Below, piece after piece: positions 25,409 to 33,748 of a stretch of DNA of 49,894 bases (within the stretch, counting starts at the first letter, position 1; each line of letters opens with the position of its first letter). The translations under genes were made by a program, and so were the position numbers. The stretch spans positions 1 to 49,894 of the forward strand of contig NZ_JAICBZ010000021.1 of NCBI RefSeq assembly GCF_020179405.1, written 5' to 3'. The notes beneath the pieces were generated by a model that worked only from the letters and a program-made list of their open reading frames with translations, was not told where the DNA came from and did not search any database. Source of the DNA: Xinfangfangia pollutisoli. Its GTDB lineage: Bacteria > Pseudomonadota > Alphaproteobacteria > Rhodobacterales > Rhodobacteraceae.

Positions 25409-26716
25409 ATGTTGGACACTCCGAAATCTGCGGCTCTTTATGATCGCGCCAAGGCGGTCATGCCCGGCGGAAACACCCGCCACACCGTCTATCGCCAGCC
25501 GCATCAGGTTTATGCCGCGCGGGGCGAGGGCTGCCGGATCATCGACATCGACGGCAATATGCGCATCGACGCGGTCGGCAATTTCACCGCGTTGATCCAT
25601 GGCTATGGATCCGAGCGGATCCGCGAGGCCGCGCGGCGCCAGCTGGAGGCGGGCCTGTGCTTCGGCATGCCGACCGAGGGCGAGGTGATCCTGTCCGAGA
25701 TGCTGTGCGACCGGCTGCCCTCGGTCGAGATGCTGCGCTACTGCAACTCGGGCACCGAAGCGGTGATGAACGCGATCAAGGTCGCGCGCGCCTTCACCGG
25801 CCGGCCGAAATTCGCGAAATGCGAAGGCGCCTATCACGGCACCTATGACCCGGCCGAAACCAGCCAGGAGGCCCGGCCCGACACCTGGGGCGAGGTCGAC
25901 AATCCGGTCTCGGTGCCTACGGCGCGCGGAACGCCGCAGGGCGTGCTGGACGATGTGGTGGTGATTCCCTTCAACAACACGCCGGTCGCCGAGGCGATCC
26001 TGCGCGCCAAGGGCAATTCGCTGGCGGCGGTGCTGGTGGATGTGATGCCCAATCGCGCCGGGCTGGTGCCGGCCCGGCCCGAGTTTCTGGCCATGCTGCG
26101 CCGCGTCACGCGTGAGATCGGGGCGCTGCTGATCCTGGACGAGGTGATCACCTTCCGTCTGGGCTATCACGGCGCGCAGGGCCGGTTCGGCGTCGATCCC
26201 GATCTGACCACGCTGGGCAAGGTGATCGGCGGCGGCTTTCCGGTGGGGGCGGTCGGCGGGCGCCGCGACGTGATGGCGGTCTTCGACCCGACGGCGGGCG
26301 CCCCGGCCGTGCCGCATGGCGGAACCTTCAGCGCCAATCCGATGACGATGATGGCCGGGATCGCCGCGCTTGAGGATCTGACGCCCGAGGCCTTCCAGCA
26401 TCTTGACCGGCTGGGCGCGCTGTTCGACCAGGGCATCGCCGCCTGCTTTGCCCGCCACGGCATCCCCGGGCAGGTCACCGGCCTTGGCTCGCTTCGGCGG
26501 GTGCATCTGAGCGATGCGCCGCTCAGCGACTTCCGCTCGACCTTTGCCGCCGGCGATGGCGCCAAACGGGTGGCCGCCCTGGCGCGGGCGCTGTTCGAGG
26601 CGGGGGTGCTGATCGCCGCCAACGGGCTGATGGCCTTTTCCACCGCGATGACGGCCGAAGACATTCAGGAAATCGTCGACACATTCGACCGCGCGCTTCC
26701 CCGCGCCTTTGCATAA
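25409..26716 (+). CDS. class III aminotransferase, glutamate-1-semialdehyde/beta-amino-acid transaminase-like
   Basis: 435 residues of the PLP-dependent class III fold, GSAM branch: MPGGNTRHTVY near residue 18, CNSGTEAVMNAIKVARAFTG, LILDEVITFRLGYHGAQG (PLP-binding Asp) and the Schiff-base lysine K271 in TLGKVIGGGFPVGA. It is not hemL: heme-pathway GSAM has different N-terminal and gating segments and is not found in such an operon. The branch contains transaminases of beta-amino acids, and the BKACE gene downstream would use the resulting beta-keto acid. That pairing is an inference. It ends 13 bases before the RidA start. Confidence 0.85.
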   Translation: MLDTPKSAALYDRAKAVMPGGNTRHTVYRQPHQVYAARGEGCRIIDIDGNMRIDAVGNFTALIHGYGSERIREAARRQLEAGLCFGMPTEGEVILSEMLCDRLPSVEMLRYCNSGTEAVMNAIKVARAFTGRPKFAKCEGAYHGTYDPAETSQEARPDTWGEVDNPVSVPTARGTPQGVLDDVVVIPFNNTPVAEAILRAKGNSLAAVLVDVMPNRAGLVPARPEFLAMLRRVTREIGALLILDEVITFRLGYHGAQGRFGVDPDLTTLGKVIGGGFPVGAVGGRRDVMAVFDPTAGAPAVPHGGTFSANPMTMMAGIAALEDLTPEAFQHLDRLGALFDQGIAACFARHGIPGQVTGLGSLRRVHLSDAPLSDFRSTFAAGDGAKRVAALARALFEAGVLIAANGLMAFSTAMTAEDIQEIVDTFDRALPRAFA

Positions 26717-26729
26717 CAGGAGAACGGAC

Positions 26730-27110
26730 ATGCGGCAGACCGTCGAGGTCACCAACGCCTGGGGCGCGGCCATCGGTTATTCCCGTGCGGTGCGGGTGGG
26801 AAATTTCATCGTCGTCTCGGGCACTTCGGCCTCGGGCCCTGACGGCGCCCTGCATCCCGGCGATGCCGAGGCGCAGACGCGCGAGGTGCTGGCGCGGATT
26901 GGTGCTGCGCTGGAAGAGCTGGGCGCCGCGCTGGGCGATGTGGTCGAGACGCGGGTCTTCCTGAAGCGGATGGAGGATTGGCAGGCGGTCGGGCGCGCGC
27001 ATGGGGCGGTGTTCGGCGACATCCGCCCGGCAACCACGCTGCTGCAGGCTGGCGCGCTGATCGCCGAGGATCTTCTGGTCGAGATCGCGGCAACCGCGGT
27101 CGTGGAATAG
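26730..27110 (+). CDS. RidA family protein (YjgF/YER057c/UK114)
   Basis: 126 residues from ATG 26730 with AGGAGAA at 26718-26724; an in-frame TTG at 26709 is inside the previous gene. It has the family pattern SRAVRVGNFIVVSGTSA, then the conserved arginine in VETRVFLKRMEDW and the C-terminal PATTLLQAGALIAEDLLVEIAATAVV. RidA proteins hydrolyse reactive enamine/imine intermediates or act as amidases in catabolic routes. Standing beside a PLP aminotransferase and flavin amine oxidases, it may release ammonia from an imine product. The arginine position supports an active deaminase-type member. Confidence 0.9.
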   Translation: MRQTVEVTNAWGAAIGYSRAVRVGNFIVVSGTSASGPDGALHPGDAEAQTREVLARIGAALEELGAALGDVVETRVFLKRMEDWQAVGRAHGAVFGDIRPATTLLQAGALIAEDLLVEIAATAVVE

Positions 27111-27121
27111 GGGCCGCAGAG

Positions 27122-27988
27122 ATGTCGTCCGTGTTTCTGACCTGCGCCGTCCTGGGCAATTTCACCACCCGCGCCCAGAATGCCAATCTGCCGATCACCC
27201 CGGCGGAAATCGCCCGCGACTGTCTGGATGCGGCCAGGGCGGGGGCGGCGATCGTGCATATCCATGTGCGCGATCCGGTGACGCAGCTTCCGTCGATGGA
27301 GGTGGCGCTGTACCGCGAGGTGGTCGACCGCATCCGCGACAAGAACGACCAGCTGGTGATCAACCTGACCACCGGCAATGGCGGCCGCTACGATCCGTCG
27401 CGCGACAATCCGGCCGTGGCGGGGCCGCGCACCAATCTGCGGCTGCCCGAGGATCGGGTCCGCCATATTCTTGAGCTGAGGCCCGATATCGCCACGCTGG
27501 ATCTGAACACGATGCTGTTCGGCGAAGAGGTGGTGATCAACACGCTGTGGTCGATCCGCCGGATGGCCGAGCTGATCCAAGGGGCCGGAGTGCGCCCCGA
27601 GATCGAACTTTTCGACAGTGGCGATATCTCGATCCTGAACACGCTGGTGGCCGAAGGCGCGCTGGAAAAGCCGCCGCTCTGTTCGATCGTGATGGGGGTG
27701 AAGCACGGTTTCGTCGCCACGCCCGAGACGCTGTTCTATGCCCGCAGCCTGCTGCCGGCCAATGCGCTGTGGACAGGCTTTGCCACCGGGGCGATGGCGT
27801 TTCGCATGCTGGCCCAGTCGGTTCTGGCGGGCGGCAATGTGCGGATCGGGCTGGAAGATGCGGTGTGGCTGTCGCGCGGCGTCAAGGCGCCGTCAAATGC
27901 GGCGATGGTGGAAAAGGCGCGGCGGATCCTGGACGAGCTGGGCGTCGATCTGATGGATGCGCAACAAGTGCGGGCCCAGCTTGGCTGA
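27122..27988 (+). CDS. beta-keto acid cleavage enzyme (BKACE, DUF849)
   Basis: 288 residues from ATG 27122, a normal BKACE length. The zinc-binding strand AIVHIHVRDPVTQLPS (HIH) is near residues 43-58, followed by NLTTGNGG and a further conserved EIELFDSGD, then GNVRIGLEDAVWLSRG near the end. Family members transfer acetyl-CoA to a beta-keto acid, giving acetoacetate plus a CoA ester, as in 3-keto-5-aminohexanoate and dehydrocarnitine cleavage. It is the last gene of the operon and a stem-loop follows. The beta-keto acid substrate is unknown. Confidence 0.92.
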   Translation: MSSVFLTCAVLGNFTTRAQNANLPITPAEIARDCLDAARAGAAIVHIHVRDPVTQLPSMEVALYREVVDRIRDKNDQLVINLTTGNGGRYDPSRDNPAVAGPRTNLRLPEDRVRHILELRPDIATLDLNTMLFGEEVVINTLWSIRRMAELIQGAGVRPEIELFDSGDISILNTLVAEGALEKPPLCSIVMGVKHGFVATPETLFYARSLLPANALWTGFATGAMAFRMLAQSVLAGGNVRIGLEDAVWLSRGVKAPSNAAMVEKARRILDELGVDLMDAQQVRAQLG

Positions 27989-27995
27989 ACAGGTG

Positions 27996-28023
27996 GGGGC
28001 AGGCAGGCGGGCCTGTCTGCCCC
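27996..28023. terminator. hairpin between convergent BKACE and argG genes
   Basis: GGGGCAGGCAGGC (27996-28008) pairs with GCCTGTCTGCCCC (28011-28023) with one G-U pair. The apex loop is very short and must open. No U-tract is present on either strand, so termination may need Rho or be partial. The position between two converging stop codons suggests a shared function. Confidence 0.55.
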
Positions 28024-28033
28024 GGCTTTGGCC

Positions 28034-29266
28034 TTAGCCCTTCTTCGCCACCCGCGCATTGCGCGTGGCGATCAGCCGCAGACGCAGCGCATTCAGGCGG
28101 ATGAAGCCCGCGGCGTCCTTCTGATCATAGGCGCCGGCGTCTTCTTCAAAGGTCACGTGCTTTTCGCTGTACAGCGAATGGTCCGACCAGCGGGCCACGG
28201 TGCGCGCCATGCCCTTGTACAGCTTCAGCTTGACCGTGCCGGTCACATGTTCCTGGGTCTTGTCGATCAGCGCCTGCAGCGCCTCGCGCTCGGGCGAGAA
28301 CCAGAAGCCATTGTAGATCAGCTCGGCATAGCGCGGCATGATCGAATCCTTCAGATGGCCCGCGCCGCTGTCGAGCGTGATCTGCTCGATGCCGCGATGC
28401 GCCTCAAGCAGGATCGTGCCGCCGGGGGTTTCGTACAGCCCGCGCGACTTCATGCCGACGAAGCGATTTTCCACGAAGTCCAGCAGGCCGATGCCATGCT
28501 TGCCGCCCAGCTCGTTCAACCGGGTCAGGATCGTGGCGGGCGACATCGCCTCGCCGTTGATCGCCACGGCATCGCCCTTCTCGAAGCTGACTTCGATGAA
28601 TTCCGGCGTGTTCGGCGCATCTTCCACCGCGACGATGCGGCTGGCCACGTAATCCGGGGCCTCTTCGGCCGGGTTTTCCAGCACGGTGCCTTCCGACGAG
28701 GTGTGCAGAAGGTTCGCATCGACCGAGAAGGGCGCTTCGCCGCGCTTGTTCTTGGCGATCGGGATCTGGTTCTGTTCGGCGAATTCGATCAGCTTGGTGC
28801 GGCTGGTCAGATCCCATTCCCGCCAGGGCGCGATCACCCGGATCGACGGGTCCAGCGCGGCGACGCCCAGTTCGAAGCGAACCTGGTCATTGCCCTTGCC
28901 GGTCGCCCCATGCGCCACCGCATCGGCGCCCGAGGCCTGGGCGATCTCGACCAGATGCTTGGCGATCAGCGGCCGCGCGATCGAGGTGCCCAGCAGATAT
29001 TGGCCCTCATAGACCGCATTGGCGCGGAACATCGGGAAGACGAAGTCGCGCACGAATTCCTCGCGCAGGTCGAGGATATGGATGTTCTCGGGCTGGATGC
29101 CCAGAAGCACCGCTTTCTGGCGCGCGGGCTCCAGCTCTTCACCCTGGCCCAGATCGGCGGTGAAGGTCACCACCTCGCAGCCGTATTCGGTCTGCAGCCA
29201 TTTCAGGATGATCGAGGTATCGAGGCCGCCCGAATAGGCCAGCACCACTTTCTTCGGCTTGAACAT
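28034..29266 (-). CDS. argG: argininosuccinate synthase
   Basis: 410 residues, full length. The ATP-pyrophosphatase P-loop AYSGGLDTS is at residues 10-18, followed by the citrulline/aspartate-binding [13 protein letters not shown] and VEDAPNTPE segments. It joins citrulline and aspartate using ATP to make argininosuccinate, the penultimate step of arginine synthesis in the cytoplasm. It stands alone, converging with the BKACE operon and diverging from a membrane-protein gene across a 103-base gap that should hold both promoters; I see no clear boxes there. Assignment is secure. Confidence 0.97.
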   Translation of the reverse strand: MFKPKKVVLAYSGGLDTSIILKWLQTEYGCEVVTFTADLGQGEELEPARQKAVLLGIQPENIHILDLREEFVRDFVFPMFRANAVYEGQYLLGTSIARPLIAKHLVEIAQASGADAVAHGATGKGNDQVRFELGVAALDPSIRVIAPWREWDLTSRTKLIEFAEQNQIPIAKNKRGEAPFSVDANLLHTSSEGTVLENPAEEAPDYVASRIVAVEDAPNTPEFIEVSFEKGDAVAINGEAMSPATILTRLNELGGKHGIGLLDFVENRFVGMKSRGLYETPGGTILLEAHRGIEQITLDSGAGHLKDSIMPRYAELIYNGFWFSPEREALQALIDKTQEHVTGTVKLKLYKGMARTVARWSDHSLYSEKHVTFEEDAGAYDQKDAAGFIRLNALRLRLIATRNARVAKKG

Positions 29267-29369
29267 GGAAAGGCTCCGTCCCGGTTTCGCAGGCGCTTAG
29301 CGCAGAAACCAGGGCCAGCACAAGGATTGCCGGGGCCTGACCGGAAAGCTGTGGCTTGACGTTGCCGGG

Positions 29370-30179
29370 ATGCGCCCGATGATGGCCGCGCAAAAGGCAG
29401 GGGGCAAAGCGGTGAGCTGGCGGATTTTCCTTCATTCGGTGCGGCAGGTGTTCGGCAATCTGGGCGGCGCGCTGCGGGTTTCGGCGGTGCTGATGCTGGC
29501 GCAGGTGCTGGTGGGCCATTTCCTGGGCGCCGAACCGATGACCGACCGGCTGGCGCTGGAAGAGGCGATCCGCACGGGCCAATTGCCGGTGGCGCGGCTT
29601 CTGCTGGCCATGGTGCTGCAGCTGGTGCTGTGGCTGTGGCTGGTGGTGGGCTGGCATCGCTATGTGCTGCTGAACGAACAGCCGGGCATCGTGCCGGTGC
29701 TGCGGCCCGACCGGATGCTGGGCTATTTCGGCTTCTCCTTCCTGATCGGGCTGATGCTGATCCCGGTGGCGCTGGGCCTGGGCCTGGTGATGAGCCTGGT
29801 GCTGGGCACGTTTTTCGGCGGGGCGGCCGGCAATATGCCGCTTCTGCTGACCGCGACGGTGCTGGTCGTCTATCTGCCGACCGCGGTCATCGCGATGCGC
29901 CTGTCGGTCACGCTGCCCGGCGCCGCGCTGGAGGGCGGGGTGCCGCTGATGACCGGCTGGAACGCGACGCAAGGCCAGACCGGCACCATCGCCGGGCTGG
30001 TGCTGATCTGCATCGCCATCGTCATCGGGCTGGAATGGGTGATCCTGCAGGCGCTGCCGATGACCGGCCCGGCCGGTTTCGTGGTGATGGTGGTGCTGCA
30101 ATGGGCCTATCTGATGGTCGGCGCCTCGATCCTGACCACGCTTTACGGCCATTTCGTTGAACGCCGGGCGCTTGTCTGA
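29370..30179 (+). CDS. six-segment integral membrane protein of unknown function
   Basis: 269 residues with about six hydrophobic segments, for example VSAVLMLAQVLVGHFLG, LLLAMVLQLVLWLWLVVG, FSFLIGLMLIPVALGLGLV, PLLLTATVLVVYLPTAVIAM and AGLVLICIAIVIGLEWVIL. The N-terminal SWRIFLHSVRQVFGNLGGAL resembles inner-membrane proteins annotated only as DUF or hypothetical in Rhodobacteraceae. The start is uncertain: ATG 29370, ATG 29379/29382 or a GTG just upstream of SWRIF. It lies 37 bases before the threonine ammonia-lyase gene in the same direction. No catalytic motif is visible. Confidence 0.75.
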   Translation: MRPMMAAQKAGGKAVSWRIFLHSVRQVFGNLGGALRVSAVLMLAQVLVGHFLGAEPMTDRLALEEAIRTGQLPVARLLLAMVLQLVLWLWLVVGWHRYVLLNEQPGIVPVLRPDRMLGYFGFSFLIGLMLIPVALGLGLVMSLVLGTFFGGAAGNMPLLLTATVLVVYLPTAVIAMRLSVTLPGAALEGGVPLMTGWNATQGQTGTIAGLVLICIAIVIGLEWVILQALPMTGPAGFVVMVVLQWAYLMVGASILTTLYGHFVERRALV

Positions 30180-30216
30180 TCTTGCAGGGCGGGGCGGCTT
30201 GCGCCATGCCGGGGGC

Positions 30217-31464
30217 ATGACAGATTTTGCCGCCTCTGCCCGTGCCGCCACGCTGGCGATCCGCGATCTCTTCCCCGAGACGCCGCTGCAGCGCAATGAC
30301 CACCTGTCGAACCGCTTCGGCGCCGAGATCTGGCTGAAGCGCGAGGATCTGACGCCGGTGCGCAGCTACAAGCTGCGCGGTGCCTTCAACGCCATGCGCA
30401 AGATGCGGGCCCGCGCGCCCGATCAGGGTCATTTCGTCTGCGCCTCGGCCGGCAATCATGCCCAGGGCATGGCCTTTGCCTGCCGGCATTTCGCGGTGAA
30501 GGGCACGATCTTCATGCCGGTGACGACGCCGCAGCAGAAGATCGACAAGACCCGCACCTTCGGCGGGCCCTTCGTGCAGATTGAGCTTCTGGGCGATTAC
30601 TTCGACCAGACGCTTGCCGCCGCGCAGGAATTCTGCCGCCGCGAAGGCGCGCAGTTCCTGGCGCCGTTCGACGATGCCGACGTGATCGAGGGCCAGGCCA
30701 GCGTGGGGGTCGAGATCCTTGACCAGCTGGGCCGCGCGCCCGATCTGGTGGTGCTGCCGGTCGGCGGCGGCGGGCTGGCCTCGGGCGTGACGCGCTATCT
30801 GCGGGCGGCGGCGCCCGGGGTGGAGTTCCGCTTTGTCGAACCCCTGGGCGGCGCCAGTCTGAAGGCCGCGCTGGAGCATGGCGGGCCGGTCAAGCTGAAC
30901 AAGGTGAATTCCTTCGTCGACGGGGCGGCGGTGGCGAAGCTGGGCGATCTGACCTGGCGGCATCTGGATTGGGCCAAGCCCGCCCAGGTGCATCTGGCGC
31001 CCGAGGACCGGATCTGCATCACCATGCTGGAGATGCTAAATGTCGAAGGCATCGTGCTGGAACCGGCGGGCGCGCTGTCGGTGGATGTTCTTCCCGAACT
31101 GGCCGGCGAAATTCGTGGGAAAACCGTGGTCTGCGTGACCTCGGGCGGGAATTTCGATTTCGAGCGCCTGCCCGAAGTCAAGGAACGCGCCCAGCGCTAT
31201 GCCGGGCTGAAGAAGTATTTCATCCTGCGCATGCCGCAGCGGCCGGGCGCGCTGCGGGAATTCCTGTCGATGCTCGGTCCGGACGACGATATCTCGCGCT
31301 TCGAATATCTGAAGAAATCGGCGCGCAATTTCGGGTCGGTGCTGATCGGGATCGAGACGCGCCGGGCCGAAAACTTTGCCGTCTTCACCGGGCGGATGGA
31401 TGCGGCGGGCTTTGCCTATCGCGACATCACCACCGACGACGCCCTGTCCGAATTCCTGATCTGA
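30217..31464 (+). CDS. ilvA: threonine ammonia-lyase
   Basis: 415 residues from ATG 30217. The PLP lysine is K52 in SYKLRGAFN, CASAGNHAQG is the substrate loop, and LPVGGGGLASG is the phosphate-binding glycine loop. A short C-terminal regulatory ACT-like domain (residues ~325-415, LKKYFILRMPQRPGALREF) is of the single-domain type, which suggests feedback control by isoleucine or valine. It deaminates threonine to 2-oxobutanoate, the first step to isoleucine. The long variant with two ACT domains is excluded by length. Its stop is 7 bases from the converging Hpt gene. Confidence 0.93.
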   Translation: MTDFAASARAATLAIRDLFPETPLQRNDHLSNRFGAEIWLKREDLTPVRSYKLRGAFNAMRKMRARAPDQGHFVCASAGNHAQGMAFACRHFAVKGTIFMPVTTPQQKIDKTRTFGGPFVQIELLGDYFDQTLAAAQEFCRREGAQFLAPFDDADVIEGQASVGVEILDQLGRAPDLVVLPVGGGGLASGVTRYLRAAAPGVEFRFVEPLGGASLKAALEHGGPVKLNKVNSFVDGAAVAKLGDLTWRHLDWAKPAQVHLAPEDRICITMLEMLNVEGIVLEPAGALSVDVLPELAGEIRGKTVVCVTSGGNFDFERLPEVKERAQRYAGLKKYFILRMPQRPGALREFLSMLGPDDDISRFEYLKKSARNFGSVLIGIETRRAENFAVFTGRMDAAGFAYRDITTDDALSEFLI

Positions 31465-31471
31465 CCGCGGC

Positions 31472-31801
31472 TCAGGCGGCGGTGCCCTGGGCCAGCGCGC
31501 CCAGAAAGGCGGTTTTCGAGGCCTGGTAGACCGCGGCCAGCTGGTCCAGATCGACGGGCGCCGCTTGGCCCGCGGCGGCGCGCTTTTCGCCGTCCTGGCA
31601 CAGGTCGGCGAAATCGCGCAGGCCCAGATTCAGCGCCGAGCCCTTCAGGAAATGCAGCCTCCCCTCCATCTCGCAGGCGGGGACCAGACGGATCCGCGCC
31701 ATCACCTCGTCGGTTTCGTCCAGAAAGACGCCGACCACATCGGCCAGATCCTCGTCGCCGATTTCGGCGCGCAATTCGTTCAGACGGTCCCAGTCGATCA
31801 T
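31472..31801 (-). CDS. Hpt (histidine phosphotransfer) domain protein
   Basis: 109 residues from ATG 31801 (MIDWDRLNEL), preceded by AGGGGG on the minus strand; upstream ATGs at 31816 and 31846 are possible. The phosphorylatable histidine is H50 in RLHFLKGSALNLG, the classic HxxKGS pattern, within a predicted four-helix bundle. It relays phosphate between hybrid kinases and receivers. It diverges from the REC-PP2C gene, whose receiver is a natural partner; this pairing is inferred from position. It ends 7 bases from ilvA. Confidence 0.88.
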   Translation of the reverse strand: MIDWDRLNELRAEIGDEDLADVVGVFLDETDEVMARIRLVPACEMEGRLHFLKGSALNLGLRDFADLCQDGEKRAAAGQAAPVDLDQLAAVYQASKTAFLGALAQGTAA

Positions 31802-31850
31802 CGCACCCCCTGCCATGGCGGCTTTCACCCGGGCCAAAGGTTCCATCCCC

Positions 31851-31918
31851 GCGTTAACATTCGGTAATCCGCGCCGCAGCAGTCCGCGCCAATTTTACGC
31901 TTCACTTCACCTTAACGC
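31851..31918. promoter_or_regulatory. divergent regulatory region with TTAA-type motifs
   Basis: GCGTTAA (31851-31857) and TTAACGC (31912-31918) are inverted copies either side of the gap between the Hpt and REC-PP2C genes. The left copy reads on as TTAACATTCGGTAAT, close to the TTAA-N7-TTAA CtrA site but with the second half TAAT. CtrA control is known for related phosphorelay genes in Rhodobacter. Here it is only a weak match. Confidence 0.35.
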
Positions 31919-31924
31919 GCCAGG

Positions 31925-33229
31925 GTGCAGGACAGGGCAAATCTGGACCGGGTGACAGGTGTGCAGGGCTCTGCGATCTTGAAGGACAGCGAACTTGATC
32001 CCCCGGGGGCGCGGGCGCCAGCCCGGGTGCTGGTGGTGGATGACAGCCGGGCGCAGCGCCAGCTGCTGGCGGTTTTCCTGCGCCGCTGGGGGTATGAGGT
32101 GCTGCAAAGCGGATCTGCCGAAGAGGCGCTGCTGCTGTGCGCGACCGAGCCGGTCGATATCGTGATCAGCGACTGGATGATGACCGGCATGACCGGCGTC
32201 GAATTCTGCAAGCAGTTCCGCGCCTTGCCGCGCGCGGTCTACGGCTATTTCATCCTTCTCACCTCGAAATCGGAAAAGGCGGAAATCGCCGATGGGCTGG
32301 AAGCCGGGGCCGATGACTTCGTGCCGAAGCCCGTCAGCAGCGAAGAATTGCGCGCCCGGCTGCGGGCGGGGATGCGGATCATCTCGATGCAGGCCGAGCT
32401 GGTGGAAAAGAACCGCGTCGTCGCCCAGACGCTGGACGAATTGCAGCGGCTGTATGATTCGCTCGACCGTGATCTGGTCGAGGCGCGCAAACTGCAGCAG
32501 ACGCTGGTGCGCGACCGGCGGCGCGATTACGGGCGGGCGGCGGTGACGCTGATGATTCGCTCGGCCGGCCATGTCGGCGGCGATCTGGTCGGCAGTTTCC
32601 CGATCGATGCGCATCGCGTGGCGCTTTATGCGGTGGATGTCTCGGGCCACGGCGTCGCATCGGCGATGATGACGGCGCGGCTGGCGGGTTATCTGTCGGG
32701 CAGTTCGCCCGATCAGAACATGGCGTTCAAGCTGCTGCCCGATGGCAGCCGGGCGGTGCGCGCTCCGGCCGAGCTGATGGCCGCCTTCAACCGCCTGATG
32801 CTGGAGGAGTTGCAGGTCGAGCAGTATTTTACCATGGCCTATGCCGAGGTCGATCTGCGCAGCGGCGCGGTGGTCTTGGCCCAGGCTGGCCATCCGCATC
32901 CTTTGGTCATGCGCCGCGATGGGCGGGTCGAGCGGGTGGGAAGCGGTGGGATGCCGGTCGGGCTGATCCCGGATGCGCGCTATGAAGATGCCGAAGTGCA
33001 GCTGCAGCGCGGCGACCGGCTGTTCCTGATGTCGGATGGAATCACCGAATGCCCGGGCGAAGGCGGCTTCGATCTGGGCGAGGAAGGCCTGGCGCGGATG
33101 CTGATCCGGCTGGGCGATCTGGACAGCGGCGCCCTGCTGGAGGCGCTGATCTGGGATCTGGCCGGATTCGCCGGCACCGACCGGCTGCCCGACGATGTGT
33201 CGGCGCTGGTGCTGGATTATCGCGGTTGA
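31925..33229 (+). CDS. response regulator fused to PP2C/SpoIIE-type phosphatase (RbaY-like)
   Basis: 434 residues if the GTG at 31925 is used; there is no in-frame ATG before the receiver, and GTG 31952 or 31961 are alternatives. The receiver domain (about residues 34-150) has VLVVDDSRAQ, phospho-acceptor D83 in VISDWMMTGM and K in DDFVPKPVS. A coiled-coil-like linker (MQAELVEKNRVVAQTLDELQ) follows. Then comes a PP2C domain with GGDLVG, DVSGHGVASAM and SDGITECPG metal-binding motifs. Such proteins dephosphorylate an anti-sigma antagonist in partner switching, as RbaY does in Rhodobacter capsulatus. The antagonist and anti-sigma genes are not in this window. Confidence 0.9.
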   Translation: MQDRANLDRVTGVQGSAILKDSELDPPGARAPARVLVVDDSRAQRQLLAVFLRRWGYEVLQSGSAEEALLLCATEPVDIVISDWMMTGMTGVEFCKQFRALPRAVYGYFILLTSKSEKAEIADGLEAGADDFVPKPVSSEELRARLRAGMRIISMQAELVEKNRVVAQTLDELQRLYDSLDRDLVEARKLQQTLVRDRRRDYGRAAVTLMIRSAGHVGGDLVGSFPIDAHRVALYAVDVSGHGVASAMMTARLAGYLSGSSPDQNMAFKLLPDGSRAVRAPAELMAAFNRLMLEELQVEQYFTMAYAEVDLRSGAVVLAQAGHPHPLVMRRDGRVERVGSGGMPVGLIPDARYEDAEVQLQRGDRLFLMSDGITECPGEGGFDLGEEGLARMLIRLGDLDSGALLEALIWDLAGFAGTDRLPDDVSALVLDYRG

Positions 33230-33667
33230 TCAGCCCAGCGCCTGCTGCAGCATGGCCCGGTCGCCATCATTCGCCAACAGCCGCAGCCCGGTTTCCGCCG
33301 GCATCCAGACCGCGCTATGCCCGGCCTCGCTGGGCGGACCCAGCCGGCGGACCGGCCGGCACAGGTAGATCGTGCAGACCTTCTCGGCCCAAAGGTCATA
33401 TTCCGGCATATAGGTGAAACGGCGATAGGCGCCCAGCCTTTCGCGGATCGCGACGCGCCAGCCGGTTTCCTCGAACACTTCGCGATGCAGGGCGGCGATC
33501 GGCTGTTCGCCGCGGTCGATGCCGCCGCCGGGCAGCTGAAATTCGGGGATCGGGTCGCTTTGATGGGTGGCCAGCAGCTGGTCGCCGTCGAGGATCACGG
33601 CATAGATGCCGGGGCGCCGGCGATAGGTCTGGCCGGGGCGAACCGGCTCTCCGAAGCGGCGGATCAT
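33230..33667 (-). CDS. Nudix hydrolase
   Basis: 145 residues from ATG 33667 (MIRRFGEPVRPGQTYRRRPG). The Nudix box GGGIDRGEQPIAALHREVFEETGW (about residues 47-70) contains the REVFEE metal-binding core. It hydrolyses a nucleoside diphosphate linked to another moiety; the substrate is not predictable, and the preceding PIPEFQLPG is usual for sugar- or nucleotide-type members. It converges on the phosphatase gene with almost no gap and diverges from hslO. A far longer open frame through hslO on this strand is an artefact of high GC. Confidence 0.88.
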   Translation of the reverse strand: MIRRFGEPVRPGQTYRRRPGIYAVILDGDQLLATHQSDPIPEFQLPGGGIDRGEQPIAALHREVFEETGWRVAIRERLGAYRRFTYMPEYDLWAEKVCTIYLCRPVRRLGPPSEAGHSAVWMPAETGLRLLANDGDRAMLQQALG

Positions 33668-33748
33668 CTCTGGCCTCTTGGTCAGGGCGGATATTGCACC
33701 TATATGGGGCCCCGAATGCCAGACAAGGCAACCCAAGGAAACCCCCTC

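Noticed and set aside
25409-26716. hemL (glutamate-1-semialdehyde aminomutase for haem)
   Set aside because: The fold is shared but the context (BKACE, RidA, amine oxidation) and the alphaproteobacterial use of the Shemin pathway make a heme role improbable.
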